Positions 44,844 to 53,532 of a stretch of DNA of 64,000 nucleotides are shown piece after piece. The notes beneath the pieces were generated by a model. It made no database searches and was not told where the DNA came from. It worked only from the letters and a program-made list of their open reading frames with translations. This stretch comes from a cyanobacterium PCC 7702. GTDB taxonomy: Bacteria > Cyanobacteriota > Cyanobacteriia > Cyanobacteriales > Nostocaceae. The position numbers and the translations under genes were made by a program. Position 1 is the first letter of the stretch. Every line of letters begins with the position of its first letter. The DNA lies in NCBI GenBank assembly GCA_000332255.1, contig KB235926.1, positions 4,565,360-4,629,359 on the forward strand, written 5' to 3'.

Positions 44844-46007
44844 ATGAAAATAGCAGTTGCTAGAGAAATTGAAGTTTGTGAACGTCGTGTAGCCTTAGTT
44901 CCCGATCTCGTAGGGCGTTTGGTAAAACAGGGCTTAGAAGTGTGGGTAGAAGCAGGAGCAGGTGAACGAGCTTTCTTTGCGGATGCAGCTTACCAAGCAG
45001 CAGGAGCAAAAATTATTGCTGATAGCAATCAATTGTGGACACAAGCAGATATTCTCCTCAAAGTCAGTCCACCCCAAGAGCGAGAAGATGGGCGATCGGA
45101 AATTGACTTGTTACCAGAAGGTTCGGTACTGATTAGTTTTCTCAATCCTCTGGGAAATCCAGTCATAGCAAAGCAACTCGCAGAACGCAAAATAACGGCT
45201 TTGAGTATGGAGATGATTCCCCGAACCACAAGAGCACAGAGTATGGATGCTTTGTCCTCTCAAGCTTCGATCGCGGGTTACAAAGCAGTGCTGATTGCTG
45301 CTGCTGCTTTACCTAAATATTTCCCCATGCTGACAACAGCAGCTGGCACGATCGCTCCTGCAAAAGTGTTTGTCATTGGTGCTGGTGTTGCTGGTTTGCA
45401 AGCAATAGCTACCGCCAGACGCTTGGGAGCAGTGGTAGAAGCTTTTGATATTCGTCCTGCTGTCAAAGAAGAAGTACAAAGTCTGGGGGCAAAATTTGTA
45501 GAAGTGAAATTAGATGAAGAAACAACTGCTGCTGGTGGCTACGCTAGAGAAATTTCTGAAACCAGCAAGCAGCGCACCCAAGAAACAATCGCCCAACATC
45601 TCAAGAATGCTGATGTTGTCATCACTACTGCTCAAGTTCCAGGAAAAAAAGCACCGCTTTTGGTGACACCAGAGATGGTAGCGCAGATGAAACCCGGTTC
45701 TGTAATTGTAGATCTTGCTGCCGAGCAAGGTGGAAACTGCGCTTGCACCGATCCTGGTAAGGATATTGTCTGGAATGGAGTGACGATTATTGGTCCAATT
45801 AATCTTCCATCTTCAATGCCAGTCCATGCCAGTCAATTGTATGCCAAGAACATCACATCTTTAATGCAATTGCTAATACGAGAAAAAACTTTGCATTTTG
45901 ACTTTGCTGACGACATCATCGATGCTGCTTGTATTACCCACAAAGGTGAAATTCGCTCTTACCGCGTTCAAGAAGCCTTACAAGCTATAACTTCAGCCGT
46001 TAGTTAA
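44844..46007 (+). CDS. pntA: NAD(P) transhydrogenase subunit alpha 1
   Basis: This is the NAD(H)-binding domain I of proton-translocating transhydrogenase, which moves hydride between NADH and NADP+ using the proton gradient. The 387 residues have the AlaDH/PNT start KIAVAREIEVCERRVALVP (2-20). Its NAD Rossmann loop is VIGAGVAGLQAIATARRLGA (about 177-196), and RTTRAQSMDALSSQA (about 127-141) is the dimer/active-site loop. In cyanobacteria the alpha chain is split, and this is the soluble part. AAGGAG stands six bases before the ATG. pntAB follows 54 bases on and pntB overlaps that, so the three form one operon. Confidence 0.95.
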   Translation: MKIAVAREIEVCERRVALVPDLVGRLVKQGLEVWVEAGAGERAFFADAAYQAAGAKIIADSNQLWTQADILLKVSPPQEREDGRSEIDLLPEGSVLISFLNPLGNPVIAKQLAERKITALSMEMIPRTTRAQSMDALSSQASIAGYKAVLIAAAALPKYFPMLTTAAGTIAPAKVFVIGAGVAGLQAIATARRLGAVVEAFDIRPAVKEEVQSLGAKFVEVKLDEETTAAGGYAREISETSKQRTQETIAQHLKNADVVITTAQVPGKKAPLLVTPEMVAQMKPGSVIVDLAAEQGGNCACTDPGKDIVWNGVTIIGPINLPSSMPVHASQLYAKNITSLMQLLIREKTLHFDFADDIIDAACITHKGEIRSYRVQEALQAITSAVS

Positions 46008-46061
46008 AAACCAATTTCCCTCTCCAAGTCTTTGTTGCTGATTCTGAAAGGATTTTTGCAG

Positions 46062-46352
46062 ATGACAGAAGCATTAATTGCTGCTTTGTTTGTATTTGTG
46101 TTGGCATCCTTCACTGGTTTTGAAGTTATTAACAAAGTACCGCCAACTTTACACACACCATTAATGTCAGGCTCAAATGCAATTTCTGGAATTGCTGTTT
46201 TGGGAGCCATTTTAGCTTCCGGTGCCAAGGAATGGAATTTATCGGTTGTTCTCGGTTTAATTGCTGTTGTACTAGCAACGGTGAACGTGGTGGGTGGTTT
46301 TTTAGTCACGGATCGGATGTTGCAGATGTTCAGGAAAAAGACAACTAATTAA
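46062..46352 (+). CDS. pntAB: NAD(P) transhydrogenase subunit alpha 2
   Basis: This 96-residue membrane subunit carries the N-terminal part of domain II, with three hydrophobic spans (about 3-20, 39-57 and 65-85) and the conserved PPTLHTPLMSGSNAISG loop (about 26-42). It joins PntB to form the proton channel. I chose ATG 46062, ten bases after AAAGGA; the upstream ATG-like start at 46032 gives a poor N-terminus. Its stop overlaps the pntB start by one base (TAATG). The length is normal for the split form. Confidence 0.93.
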   Translation: MTEALIAALFVFVLASFTGFEVINKVPPTLHTPLMSGSNAISGIAVLGAILASGAKEWNLSVVLGLIAVVLATVNVVGGFLVTDRMLQMFRKKTTN

Positions 46353-47797
46353 TGGCTATCAATAACTATCGTTACTTATTGCCAATGAGTGCTGAGTTTT
46401 TACCAACTGGAATTCAAATTACCTATTTAGTTGCTGCATCCCTGTTTATTTTGGGTTTGAAAAAACTAGGTTCACCTGCGACAGCACGCCAAGGTAATGT
46501 TGTTGCAGCTGTGGGAATGTTGCTGGCGATCGCCGCCACACTTTTAGATCGTCAGGTGTTAAACTACGAAATGATTTTGTTGGGATTGGCAATTGGCTCT
46601 GTAGTCGGTGCGATCGCTGCCTATAAAGTCCAAATGACAGAAATGCCCCAAATGGTCGGCTTGCTCAACGGACTTGGTGGTGCTGCTTCTGCACTCGTCG
46701 CCTTTGCTGAATTTTGGCGGTTGTGGCAACACGGTCAAGTCATACCCTTGGATACCAACATTTCTATATTGCTGGATGTATTAATTGGTGGTGTTACCTT
46801 CACGGGTAGCATTATGGCATTTGCCAAACTGCAAGGAATTGTCAGCGGTTCTCCAATTACATTTCCCTTGCAGCAACCAATTAACGCTTTTCTGTTAGGT
46901 TCCTACATTGCAGGAAGTGCCTTTTTACTAACAGCATCATCCCCCAACCTCGCTGTCTTTTTAGTAATAGTTGCAATTTCTTTGATTTTGGGCGTGATGT
47001 TCGTCATTCCCATTGGCGGTGGTGATATGCCAGTGGTAATTTCCCTGCTGAACTCTTTTTCTGGTTTAGCAGCAGCAGCAGCAGGTTTTGTCGTCATGAA
47101 CAACATGCTCATTGTTGCCGGAGCTTTGGTGGGAGCATCGGGTATCATTCTCACCGAAATTATGTGCAAGGCAATGAACCGTTCTTTGCTCAGCGTTTTG
47201 TTTGGGGCTTTTGGCTCCAGTGGAAATACGGATGCTGCTAGTTCCGGCACTGGTACAAAAAATCAAACTGTTCGTACTATCGATCCGGAAGAAGGGGCAA
47301 TGATGCTGGGTTATGCTCGCTCTGTAGTGATTGTACCTGGTTACGGAATGGCGGTGGCGCAAGCACAGCATAGCGTGCGCGAGTTAGCAGACCAGCTGGA
47401 ACGTCTGGGTGTTGACGTTAAGTATGCCATTCACCCAGTAGCAGGAAGAATGCCAGGGCACATGAACGTTTTACTAGCAGAAGCTAATGTCCCCTACGAG
47501 CAGCTCTACGATATGGAAGACATTAATCCCCAATTTGAGCAAACAGATGTGGCGCTAGTCATTGGGGCGAATGATGTTGTCAATCCTGCAGCGCGCAGTG
47601 ATGTCAACAGCCCAATTTACGGTATGCCAATTTTAGAGGTGGATAAAGCAAAGCAAACGATCGTGATCAAGCGCGGGATGAGTACGGGTTTTGCCGGTGT
47701 AGAGAATGATTTATTCTACAAGGAGAAAACCACTATGCTGTTTGGAAATGCCAAGGAGATGGTAGCGAAGTTAGTTGCTCAGATCAAGCAACTGTAA
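46352..47797 (+). CDS. pntB: NAD(P) transhydrogenase subunit beta
   Basis: The 481-residue protein has about eight to nine membrane spans (to about residue 265), the GLGGAASALVAFAEF and GGVTFTGSIMAFAKL repeats of the channel, and a short linker. The NADP(H)-binding domain III follows (about 295-481), with VVIVPGYGMAVAQAQH (about 327-342), AGRMPGHMNVLLAEA (about 366-380) and GANDVVNPAA (about 409-418). It completes the transhydrogenase. The start overlaps pntAB. A hairpin follows nine bases after the stop, between this gene and the convergent PPIase gene. Confidence 0.95.
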   Translation: MAINNYRYLLPMSAEFLPTGIQITYLVAASLFILGLKKLGSPATARQGNVVAAVGMLLAIAATLLDRQVLNYEMILLGLAIGSVVGAIAAYKVQMTEMPQMVGLLNGLGGAASALVAFAEFWRLWQHGQVIPLDTNISILLDVLIGGVTFTGSIMAFAKLQGIVSGSPITFPLQQPINAFLLGSYIAGSAFLLTASSPNLAVFLVIVAISLILGVMFVIPIGGGDMPVVISLLNSFSGLAAAAAGFVVMNNMLIVAGALVGASGIILTEIMCKAMNRSLLSVLFGAFGSSGNTDAASSGTGTKNQTVRTIDPEEGAMMLGYARSVVIVPGYGMAVAQAQHSVRELADQLERLGVDVKYAIHPVAGRMPGHMNVLLAEANVPYEQLYDMEDINPQFEQTDVALVIGANDVVNPAARSDVNSPIYGMPILEVDKAKQTIVIKRGMSTGFAGVENDLFYKEKTTMLFGNAKEMVAKLVAQIKQL

Positions 47798-47805
47798 GAT
47801 TCGCG

Positions 47806-47842
47806 CTTGGGTGGTGCGTTAGTGTGGTGCTAACGCGCCAAG
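47806..47842. terminator. Hairpin between convergent pntB and slyD-like genes
   Basis: GCGTTAG (47816-47822) pairs with CTAACGC (47830-47836), extended by CTTGG (47806-47810) and CCAAG (47838-47842). It lies between two genes that face each other, so it may serve both. Confidence 0.6.
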
Positions 47843-47864
47843 CCCTTGTTAAGAAACAGCAAAA

Positions 47865-48293
47865 TTAGTTAATCTCTACTAACTGGATATCGAAGATCAG
47901 TTCTTGCCCTGCAAGAGGGTGATTGGCATCGAGGGTGACCTCAGATTCTGATACGTTAGTAACAACTACTGGAATTGCCTGACCGTTACTTTGAGATATT
48001 TGTAAGAGCTGACCTACCTCAAGGGGTATATCCGTTGGGATGCGTTGTCGCTCAACTACCATCACCAATTCTGGACGATAAGGACCGTATGCTTGCTCGG
48101 CGCAAATGCTTGCAGTCTTGGATTCTCCCGGACTCATACCTACGATCGCCTCTTCAAAGCCGGGAATCACTATTCCTTCACCAATAGAGAACTCTAGTGG
48201 CTCTCGACCTTTGGAGGAATCAAATACGGTTCCGTCATCTAATTTACCGGTATAATGAACTTTTACGGTGTCGCCTCTCTTGGCTTGTATCAT
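47865..48293 (-). CDS. slyD: FKBP-type peptidyl-prolyl isomerase, SlyD-like
   Basis: The 142-residue protein has the FKBP half VKVHYTGKLDDGTVFDSSKG (about 11-30) with the catalytic Tyr/Asp pattern and FSIGEGIVIPGFEEAIVGM (about 35-53). An insert-in-flap region follows (about 65-125, AYGPYRPELV). It ends with DANHPLAGQELIFDIQLVEI, typical of SlyD-like enzymes. The His-rich metal tail of E. coli SlyD is missing, as in most homologues. It folds proteins by prolyl cis-trans isomerisation in the cytoplasm. GGAG stands seven bases before the ATG. Confidence 0.9.
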   Translation of the reverse strand: MIQAKRGDTVKVHYTGKLDDGTVFDSSKGREPLEFSIGEGIVIPGFEEAIVGMSPGESKTASICAEQAYGPYRPELVMVVERQRIPTDIPLEVGQLLQISQSNGQAIPVVVTNVSESEVTLDANHPLAGQELIFDIQLVEIN

Positions 48294-48761
48294 TTACGTC
48301 TCCTTATTTCTACAGGTGAAGCTACTTAACTTTTTAGACTTGGGCGACCAATCAGAAATTTCTGCAATCTGAAGTTGACTACTGCTCAATCCTGCTCAAT
48401 TTTTATCTCTTACTTTCACAAGTAAGCTAGTAACTTAAGAGGGAGGGTTCATCTTGTGGCAAACAAGCTTTGTTTGATGAAGCTGCTAACTGTTGTGGAA
48501 AATCGTTGTTTTTAGCTTTTGATTTTCTTTCTAGTTTTAGCAACGAAAATAGCTGTGCCTAAGTCAAATTAGTTAATGGCCAACACTATTTTAGTTTAGT
48601 TGTCCGGCGGTTTTGATTCAATACACCTCTTCTATACTACTGCTCCAAACACAGTTGTGGTATGGTTATTTTGTTATTTATTAAGATTTTTTACCTGTCT
48701 GCACGTTAGATAAGTCACAATTACCACAGCAACAGCGAAGGTTTTGTTATATTAAGTTATT
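48294..48761. other. Intergenic region before tRNA-Lys
   Basis: About 470 bases with no gene. A near-palindrome CAAACAA-GCT-TTGTTTG stands at about 48463-48479. The promoters for slyD and for the tRNA are expected here; I could not mark them with confidence. Confidence 0.4.
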
Positions 48762-48833
48762 GGGTGACTAGCTCAACGGTAGAGCAGTGGACTCTTAATC
48801 CATTGGTTGCGGGTTCGAATCCCTCGTCACCCA
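48762..48833 (+). tRNA. trnK: tRNA-Lys (CTT)
   Basis: A 72-base cloverleaf: acceptor GGGTGAC/GTCACCC plus discriminator A, D-arm with GCTC...GAGC, anticodon arm TGGACTCTTAATCCA with anticodon CTT, and a T-arm with GGTTCGAATCC. CCA is not encoded as a whole. Its last seven bases are shared with the stop end of the convergent nnr gene. Confidence 0.97.
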
Positions 48834-50389
48834 TTTTTGCTGCTCAAGGAAAGCTTAATTGCTTTGAGCAAATACCTTGTGAGGGTAAATGCATCTACTC
48901 CTAGCTCTGTTCGTTCTTGAGCGGCTAAAATGCCAGCTTGAGCATGCCACCAAGCAGCTGCTGCTATAGTTTCTTCCACAGGTAAATGGTGCGTTACCGC
49001 TAACGCTAGCAATCCACCTATTAAGCCTGTTAATACATCGCCGCTACCACCCCGTGCCAAAGCAGGCGTACTTTCGGGATTGATCCAAACCAAACCTTGG
49101 GGGTTGGCGATCGCAGTTCTTGCTCCTTTCAACAAAACTATTGCTTGACTTTGTTTGGCAGCTTTTTGTACCGCTTCGACTCTACTGTGTTTGCTTTGTG
49201 CTATTTCTGGAAACAGGCGTTTGAATTCACCTTCGTGGGGTGTTAATACCGTGAGTGCTTGTCTTTTTTGTAACTCTCGAGCTGTACCTAATTCCGCCAA
49301 AATATTCAAACCATCAGCATCGAGGACTAGAGGATTCGTGCTTTCTAACACTTGTTCCACAATCGCCCCAGCATCTTTAGTCAAACCGGGACCGCAGGCG
49401 ATGGCGTTGTAGGAGCTCAAATGGGTGTTTGCTGGAAGTTGTAATTTTGCGATCGCACCTGTTTGTGTTTCCGGACAGCCGATAATTAAAGCTTCTGGTA
49501 AATGACTGACCAGAATAGATTTTATCGACTCCGGCACAGCGAGCGATAGCATTCCCACTCCACTAGCTCTTGCACCCAAACCAGCTAAAACGGCTCCTCC
49601 ACAATAGCGACGGGAACCGCAAATTAGCAGTAAATGTCCCTCTTTATACTTGTGGGTAACTAAAGGACGGGGAAGTGGTAGGGCGCAATTGACAGTTTCT
49701 TTGGTAATGCGTTTGATTTGAGGATTGCCCAGTACTGCTTCCACATCCGCCCAAGGAATGCCAAAATCGATTAACTCTGCCTTTCCGACATATTCCAAGG
49801 CTTGGTCTTGTAATAATCCTAACTTCCACAAACCCAGGCAGAAGGTGTGGGTGGCGCGAATAGCGGTTCCCAAGACTTCACCGGTATCTGTATGCAAACC
49901 TGAAGGAATATCGATGCTGACAATTGGTACCGATGTTTTATGCAAGTAGGCGATCGCGCTTGCTACAGGTTCCTGGAGTTGTTTTTCCAGGCCAAATCCA
50001 AACAAGCCATCAACAAATAAATCACATGCTGGTAAATCTTCTATTGATTGATAGCAAGGGATACCCAAGCTTTGGGCATACTGCAAATGCTGTGCAGTTA
50101 ATTGCTTGAGTTGAGAAAAAGGACAATAAATACAAACTTTCAGTCCTTGAAAGTGTAACTCCCGAGCAACTACTAACGCGTCTCCGCCGTTATGACCGGG
50201 ACCGACTAAAACTCCTACTTTGCTTGCACCCACAAGTAGATCAATTGCCTGAATTCGACGAACCAAAAGTCCGGCCACTTTTTCCATTAAAGCTGCAACA
50301 GGCATTCCCGCAGCGAAAATCCGCGCTTCGATATCGCGCATTTGTTGGGCTGTGACTACAACTTGGCAAATTTTTTCTTGCCTGTTCAT
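48827..50389 (-). CDS. nnr: Bifunctional NAD(P)HX epimerase/dehydratase
   Basis: This enzyme repairs hydrated NADH and NADPH. The 520-residue protein joins two domains. The N-terminal YjeF_N epimerase (about 1-215) has GVLVGPGHNGGDALVVAREL (about 59-78) and the catalytic Asp in DGLFGFG. The C-terminal ribokinase-like dehydratase (about 235-515) has HLLLICGSRRYCGGAVLA, ACGPGLTKDAG, LTPHEGEFKRL and GGSGDVLTGLIGGLLAL with its catalytic Asp. I chose ATG 50389; TTG 50392 is the alternative. Its stop codon (TGA, 48829-48827) lies within the 3' end of the convergent tRNA-Lys gene. Confidence 0.95.
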   Translation of the reverse strand: MNRQEKICQVVVTAQQMRDIEARIFAAGMPVAALMEKVAGLLVRRIQAIDLLVGASKVGVLVGPGHNGGDALVVARELHFQGLKVCIYCPFSQLKQLTAQHLQYAQSLGIPCYQSIEDLPACDLFVDGLFGFGLEKQLQEPVASAIAYLHKTSVPIVSIDIPSGLHTDTGEVLGTAIRATHTFCLGLWKLGLLQDQALEYVGKAELIDFGIPWADVEAVLGNPQIKRITKETVNCALPLPRPLVTHKYKEGHLLLICGSRRYCGGAVLAGLGARASGVGMLSLAVPESIKSILVSHLPEALIIGCPETQTGAIAKLQLPANTHLSSYNAIACGPGLTKDAGAIVEQVLESTNPLVLDADGLNILAELGTARELQKRQALTVLTPHEGEFKRLFPEIAQSKHSRVEAVQKAAKQSQAIVLLKGARTAIANPQGLVWINPESTPALARGGSGDVLTGLIGGLLALAVTHHLPVEETIAAAAWWHAQAGILAAQERTELGVDAFTLTRYLLKAIKLSLSSKNG

Positions 50390-50492
50390 CAATGCAATAC
50401 CAGATTTTTAGGAGACCGCGACTGGTATGATTTTAGATTAATACAAAACTGTGATTTTGTCTTTGATAGGGGTAAACAGGCATACTTGATAA

Positions 50493-50579
50493 CGGAGAGA
50501 GAGGGATTCGAACCCTCGTTGAGGTTGCCCCCAAACAGCATTTCCAGTGCTGCGCCTTCAACCACTCGGCCATCTCTCC
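50493..50579 (-). tRNA. trnS: tRNA-Ser (GGA)
   Basis: An 87-base type II tRNA on the minus strand: acceptor GGAGAGA/TCTCTCC with discriminator G, D-arm GGCCGAGTGGTTGAAGGC, anticodon loop CTGGAAA with anticodon GGA, a long variable arm (TTTGGGGGCAACC region) and a T-arm with GGTTCGAATCC. It reads UCC/UCU Ser codons. Confidence 0.97.
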
Positions 50580-50658
50580 AGGCGTCACAATCTACTATCA
50601 TACAATAGATTAGGACAAACTACAAGCAAATTTATCTAAATTCCAATCCAAAACTATA

Positions 50659-51027
50659 ATGCCCCGGACATACACCATTACAGTTTACGATCGCGCCAAA
50701 GGCATCAAGCACACCTTAGAAGTACCTGATGACCGCTACATTCTACACAGTTGTGAAAAACAAGGGGTAGAATTGCCTTTTTCTTGTCGCAACGGCGCTT
50801 GCACTACTTGTGCGGTGAGAGTGCTCAAGGGAGAAATTTATCAACCTGAAGCTGTGGGATTGTCTTTGGAGTTACGTAACCGCGGCTATGCTCTTTTGTG
50901 TGTCGGTTACGCTCGCTCTGATTTAGAAGTGGAAACGCAAGACGAAGACGAAGTCTACCAACTGCAGTTCGGGCGTTATTTTGGCAAAGGTAAAGTCAGG
51001 ATGGGTTTACCTTTAGACGAAGATTGA
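50659..51027 (+). CDS. 2Fe-2S ferredoxin, FdC2 type
   Basis: The 122-residue plant-type ferredoxin has the cluster ligands C43, C48, C51 (SCRNGACTTC) and C81 (ALLCVG). The C-terminal extension after the cluster (QDEDEVYQLQFGRYFGKG, about 94-111) matches the FdC2 group of ferredoxins, whose members in plants and cyanobacteria are longer than photosynthetic PetF. They carry electrons in the cytoplasm or stroma to partners not yet settled. The gene is alone, 57 bases before the nuclease gene. The FdC2 assignment is from memory of the plant protein. Confidence 0.85.
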   Translation: MPRTYTITVYDRAKGIKHTLEVPDDRYILHSCEKQGVELPFSCRNGACTTCAVRVLKGEIYQPEAVGLSLELRNRGYALLCVGYARSDLEVETQDEDEVYQLQFGRYFGKGKVRMGLPLDED

Positions 51028-51084
51028 AACCATACCAAAGTAAAATAGCTAACAACTAACAACGAAAAACTATTGACTGAGTTC

Positions 51085-51606
51085 ATGGCTCGAGTTGCAA
51101 TTTTTTTGTTTTGCTTATTACTTTTGGTAGGTTGTCAGCCTTCAGACCAGCCTCAGGAAAGCGCCCTGTTACAGGTAAAAGCACTACAAGCAATCAGCGG
51201 ACAAACTCTAGAGGTGCAAGGTATAAACAAGCAAGCAAATTTGACTGCTCAAGTGCGACTTTTGGGTATTGACGCACCAGATTTGCAGCAGCGTCCTTGG
51301 GGAAATGTAGCTAGGGAACGATTGGAGCAGTTAGTTGCAGGCCAAACTGTGAAGCTAGAGTTTGATGTGGAAGTCAATGACCAATTTGGACGAACTTTAG
51401 CCTATGTGTGGAAAGATACGGTATTGCTGAACGAACAGTTAGTCAAAGAAGGTCATGCACTGTTTGTAGCGCGATCGCCCAACCATAAATACGACCAGCG
51501 TTTAGAACGCGCCGAGCAATGGGCGAGACTGATGGGACTGGGTATTTGGAACCCGGAACAACCCATGCGTCTTACTCCTGCTGAATTTCGCCGCCAGTAT
51601 CGTTGA
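51085..51606 (+). CDS. Lipoprotein with thermonuclease (SNase) domain
   Basis: The 173-residue protein has a lipoprotein signal (VAIFLFCLLLLVGC, lipobox LVGC with Cys at about 17). An SNase-like domain follows (about 40-170): QVRLLGIDAPDLQQ (about 59-72), NDQFGRTLAYVWKD (about 107-120) with the active-site Arg, and YDQRLERAEQWARLMGLGIW (about 142-161). The usual catalytic Glu of Staphylococcus nuclease is not evident (PWGNVAR), so activity may differ. It would be a secreted, envelope-bound nuclease. I chose ATG 51085 over TTG 51073. Confidence 0.82.
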   Translation: MARVAIFLFCLLLLVGCQPSDQPQESALLQVKALQAISGQTLEVQGINKQANLTAQVRLLGIDAPDLQQRPWGNVARERLEQLVAGQTVKLEFDVEVNDQFGRTLAYVWKDTVLLNEQLVKEGHALFVARSPNHKYDQRLERAEQWARLMGLGIWNPEQPMRLTPAEFRRQYR

Positions 51607-51662
51607 TGCATTGCCAATTGCTTTTACCATAAGCTATTAGCCACAAACCACAACAGCGGATT

Positions 51663-52493
51663 ATGCCACTTTCTCCATCAGATCATCAACTACAAATCTT
51701 TTTAGATATTGCCACAGAAGCAGCTTTAGCAGCTGGAGCAGTTTTACAAAATTACTTGGGTAAGGTAGAAGGCGCCATCAGCGAAAAAGGACGCCCCGGA
51801 GATATAGTTACTGTTGCCGATCGAGCGTCAGAACAGTTAATTATCAAAACCTTACAGCTTCATTTTCCCGACCATGCCATACTCTCAGAAGAATTAGGCC
51901 AGCTGGGAAATCAAGAAAACGAATTTCTCTGGGCAATCGATCCGTTGGACGGTACCACCAACTTTGCCCATCAATATCCGTGTTTTGCCGTTTCCATTGG
52001 ATTGTTAATTAACGGCGTTCCCCGAGTTGGTGTTATTTACGACCCTGTTCGCAATGAGTTGTTCCGCGCCGCCCAAAATTTAGGAGCAACATTGAATCGT
52101 CGCAGTATTAAAGTTTCGCAAACTTCCCAACTTGGCCAAAGTTTATTGGTAACAGGATTTGCCTACGATCGCCGGGAAACTTCTGATAACAATTATGCCG
52201 AATTTTGTTACCTTACCCACTTTACCCAAGGAGTGAGGCGCAGCGGTGCCGCATCTTTGGATTTAGCTTACGTTGCCTGCGGGCGCGTGGATGGTTACTG
52301 GGAGCGAGGGATTTCTCCCTGGGATGTAGCAGCTGGCATTATCATACTGCAAGAAGCAGGGGGCAAAGTAACTGCCTACGATGGCACTCCTATCAAAATA
52401 GAATCTGGAAAAATTTTAGCAACAAACGGTCACATCCACGCCAGCTTGAGCCACCAACTGCAGCAGGTTCCCCCTTTGTCTGACTGGAAATAA
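51663..52493 (+). CDS. suhB: Inositol monophosphatase family protein
   Basis: The 276-residue protein has the IMPase metal-site motifs: DIVTVADRASEQLI (about 43-56), the Glu pair SEELGQLG (about 76-83), WAIDPLDGTTNFAHQYP (about 92-108) and the C-terminal WERGISPWDVAAGIIIL (about 213-229). It dephosphorylates inositol-1-phosphate or related sugar phosphates with Mg2+ in the cytoplasm; some homologues act on other substrates, such as histidinol-phosphate or fructose-bisphosphate. hisZ lies two genes downstream, so a role as histidinol-phosphatase is possible, though IMPases near his genes are not all HisN. Confidence 0.88.
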   Translation: MPLSPSDHQLQIFLDIATEAALAAGAVLQNYLGKVEGAISEKGRPGDIVTVADRASEQLIIKTLQLHFPDHAILSEELGQLGNQENEFLWAIDPLDGTTNFAHQYPCFAVSIGLLINGVPRVGVIYDPVRNELFRAAQNLGATLNRRSIKVSQTSQLGQSLLVTGFAYDRRETSDNNYAEFCYLTHFTQGVRRSGAASLDLAYVACGRVDGYWERGISPWDVAAGIIILQEAGGKVTAYDGTPIKIESGKILATNGHIHASLSHQLQQVPPLSDWK

Positions 52494-52581
52494 AACCACC
52501 ACAGAACTAATGACAAACCCTAGAGAAAGGGAAGTAAACTGGTAAGAATCTCACGCTTCTTGCTTTGGTATAAATCGCTCT

Positions 52582-53532
52582 ATGTCTTTGAAAATAGACC
52601 GCGGACTTTTTAAGTATGATTTCACCGATTACCACGCCATTTTATGCGTGCCAATTAATGCCGATGTCAAAGAAATACGCAAACGCTACTTAAAAATCGC
52701 CCGTCGCCTGCACCCCGATAGTTGTACGGCAACTAGCAATGCAGAAAAACAGCTAGCAAGCGATTTGCTTTCTAAATTAGTCAATCCAGCCTACGAAAGA
52801 CTTTCTCAAGAAAAAAATCGTGGAGAATACATGCTCGTTTTGTTGCAAACAGGAAAAAGATTGCTGCAAGAATCGACTTCTATAGATTTGACCAGCGATG
52901 TAGCAAAACAGCTAGCGCAAACATCTCATTTGGAACAAGCTTATAAAAGTGCGATCGCGCTTTTGGCTGAAACTCAATACGACTCGTTAGACAATGTTCT
53001 GCAAACCATTGGTCTTATTAGCGAAGCAAATTTAGTCTATTTAGTGCGCAATGTTGCTGTCAGCAAACCAGTTGCTAACCCAACACCCACACCAACACCA
53101 GCTACAAACACCGCTACTCCATCCAAGGTAAATCAAACTACCGCACCACCAGTCAAGGAAGACTCGATGGTAGCTCAGTATATCCGTCGCTCCCAAGATT
53201 TGCTCGCCAAAAATCAATTAGCTCAAGCTGAGGTAGAATTACGAGATGCTCTCAAGTTAGAACCAAATAACAGTCGCTGTCACAGCTTGATTGCAATGGT
53301 GTATTTAAAGCAAAATCAAATTAAAATGGCAAAAGTTCATTTTCACCGCGCCCTGCAATTAGATCCCCAGGATGAAATCGCTTTGGAGGGTCAGCACACC
53401 ATAGAAAAAATCTTAGGACAAAAATCCGCTAGCTCGAAATCTGCAGCCAAGTCTGGAACTGGAACTAACAAAGCAGGTAAATCCCATGGCGGTGGTTTGT
53501 TTGGTGGTTTGTTTGGTGGGAAGAAAAAGTAA
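52582..53532 (+). CDS. DnaJ-domain protein with TPR repeats
   Basis: This 316-residue protein has an N-terminal J domain (about 14-75) with the HPD motif in RRLHPDSC (about 38-45). A helical middle part, a Pro/Thr linker (about 168-190), two or three TPR units (about 195-275, with QAEVELRDALKLEPNN) and a low-complexity tail (GGGLFGGLFGGKKK) follow. It would assist an Hsp70 (DnaK) in the cytoplasm through the J domain and bind a partner through the TPRs. Its stop overlaps the hisZ ATG by one base (TAATG), so the two are cotranslated; the reason is not known. Confidence 0.85.
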   Translation: MSLKIDRGLFKYDFTDYHAILCVPINADVKEIRKRYLKIARRLHPDSCTATSNAEKQLASDLLSKLVNPAYERLSQEKNRGEYMLVLLQTGKRLLQESTSIDLTSDVAKQLAQTSHLEQAYKSAIALLAETQYDSLDNVLQTIGLISEANLVYLVRNVAVSKPVANPTPTPTPATNTATPSKVNQTTAPPVKEDSMVAQYIRRSQDLLAKNQLAQAEVELRDALKLEPNNSRCHSLIAMVYLKQNQIKMAKVHFHRALQLDPQDEIALEGQHTIEKILGQKSASSKSAAKSGTGTNKAGKSHGGGLFGGLFGGKKK

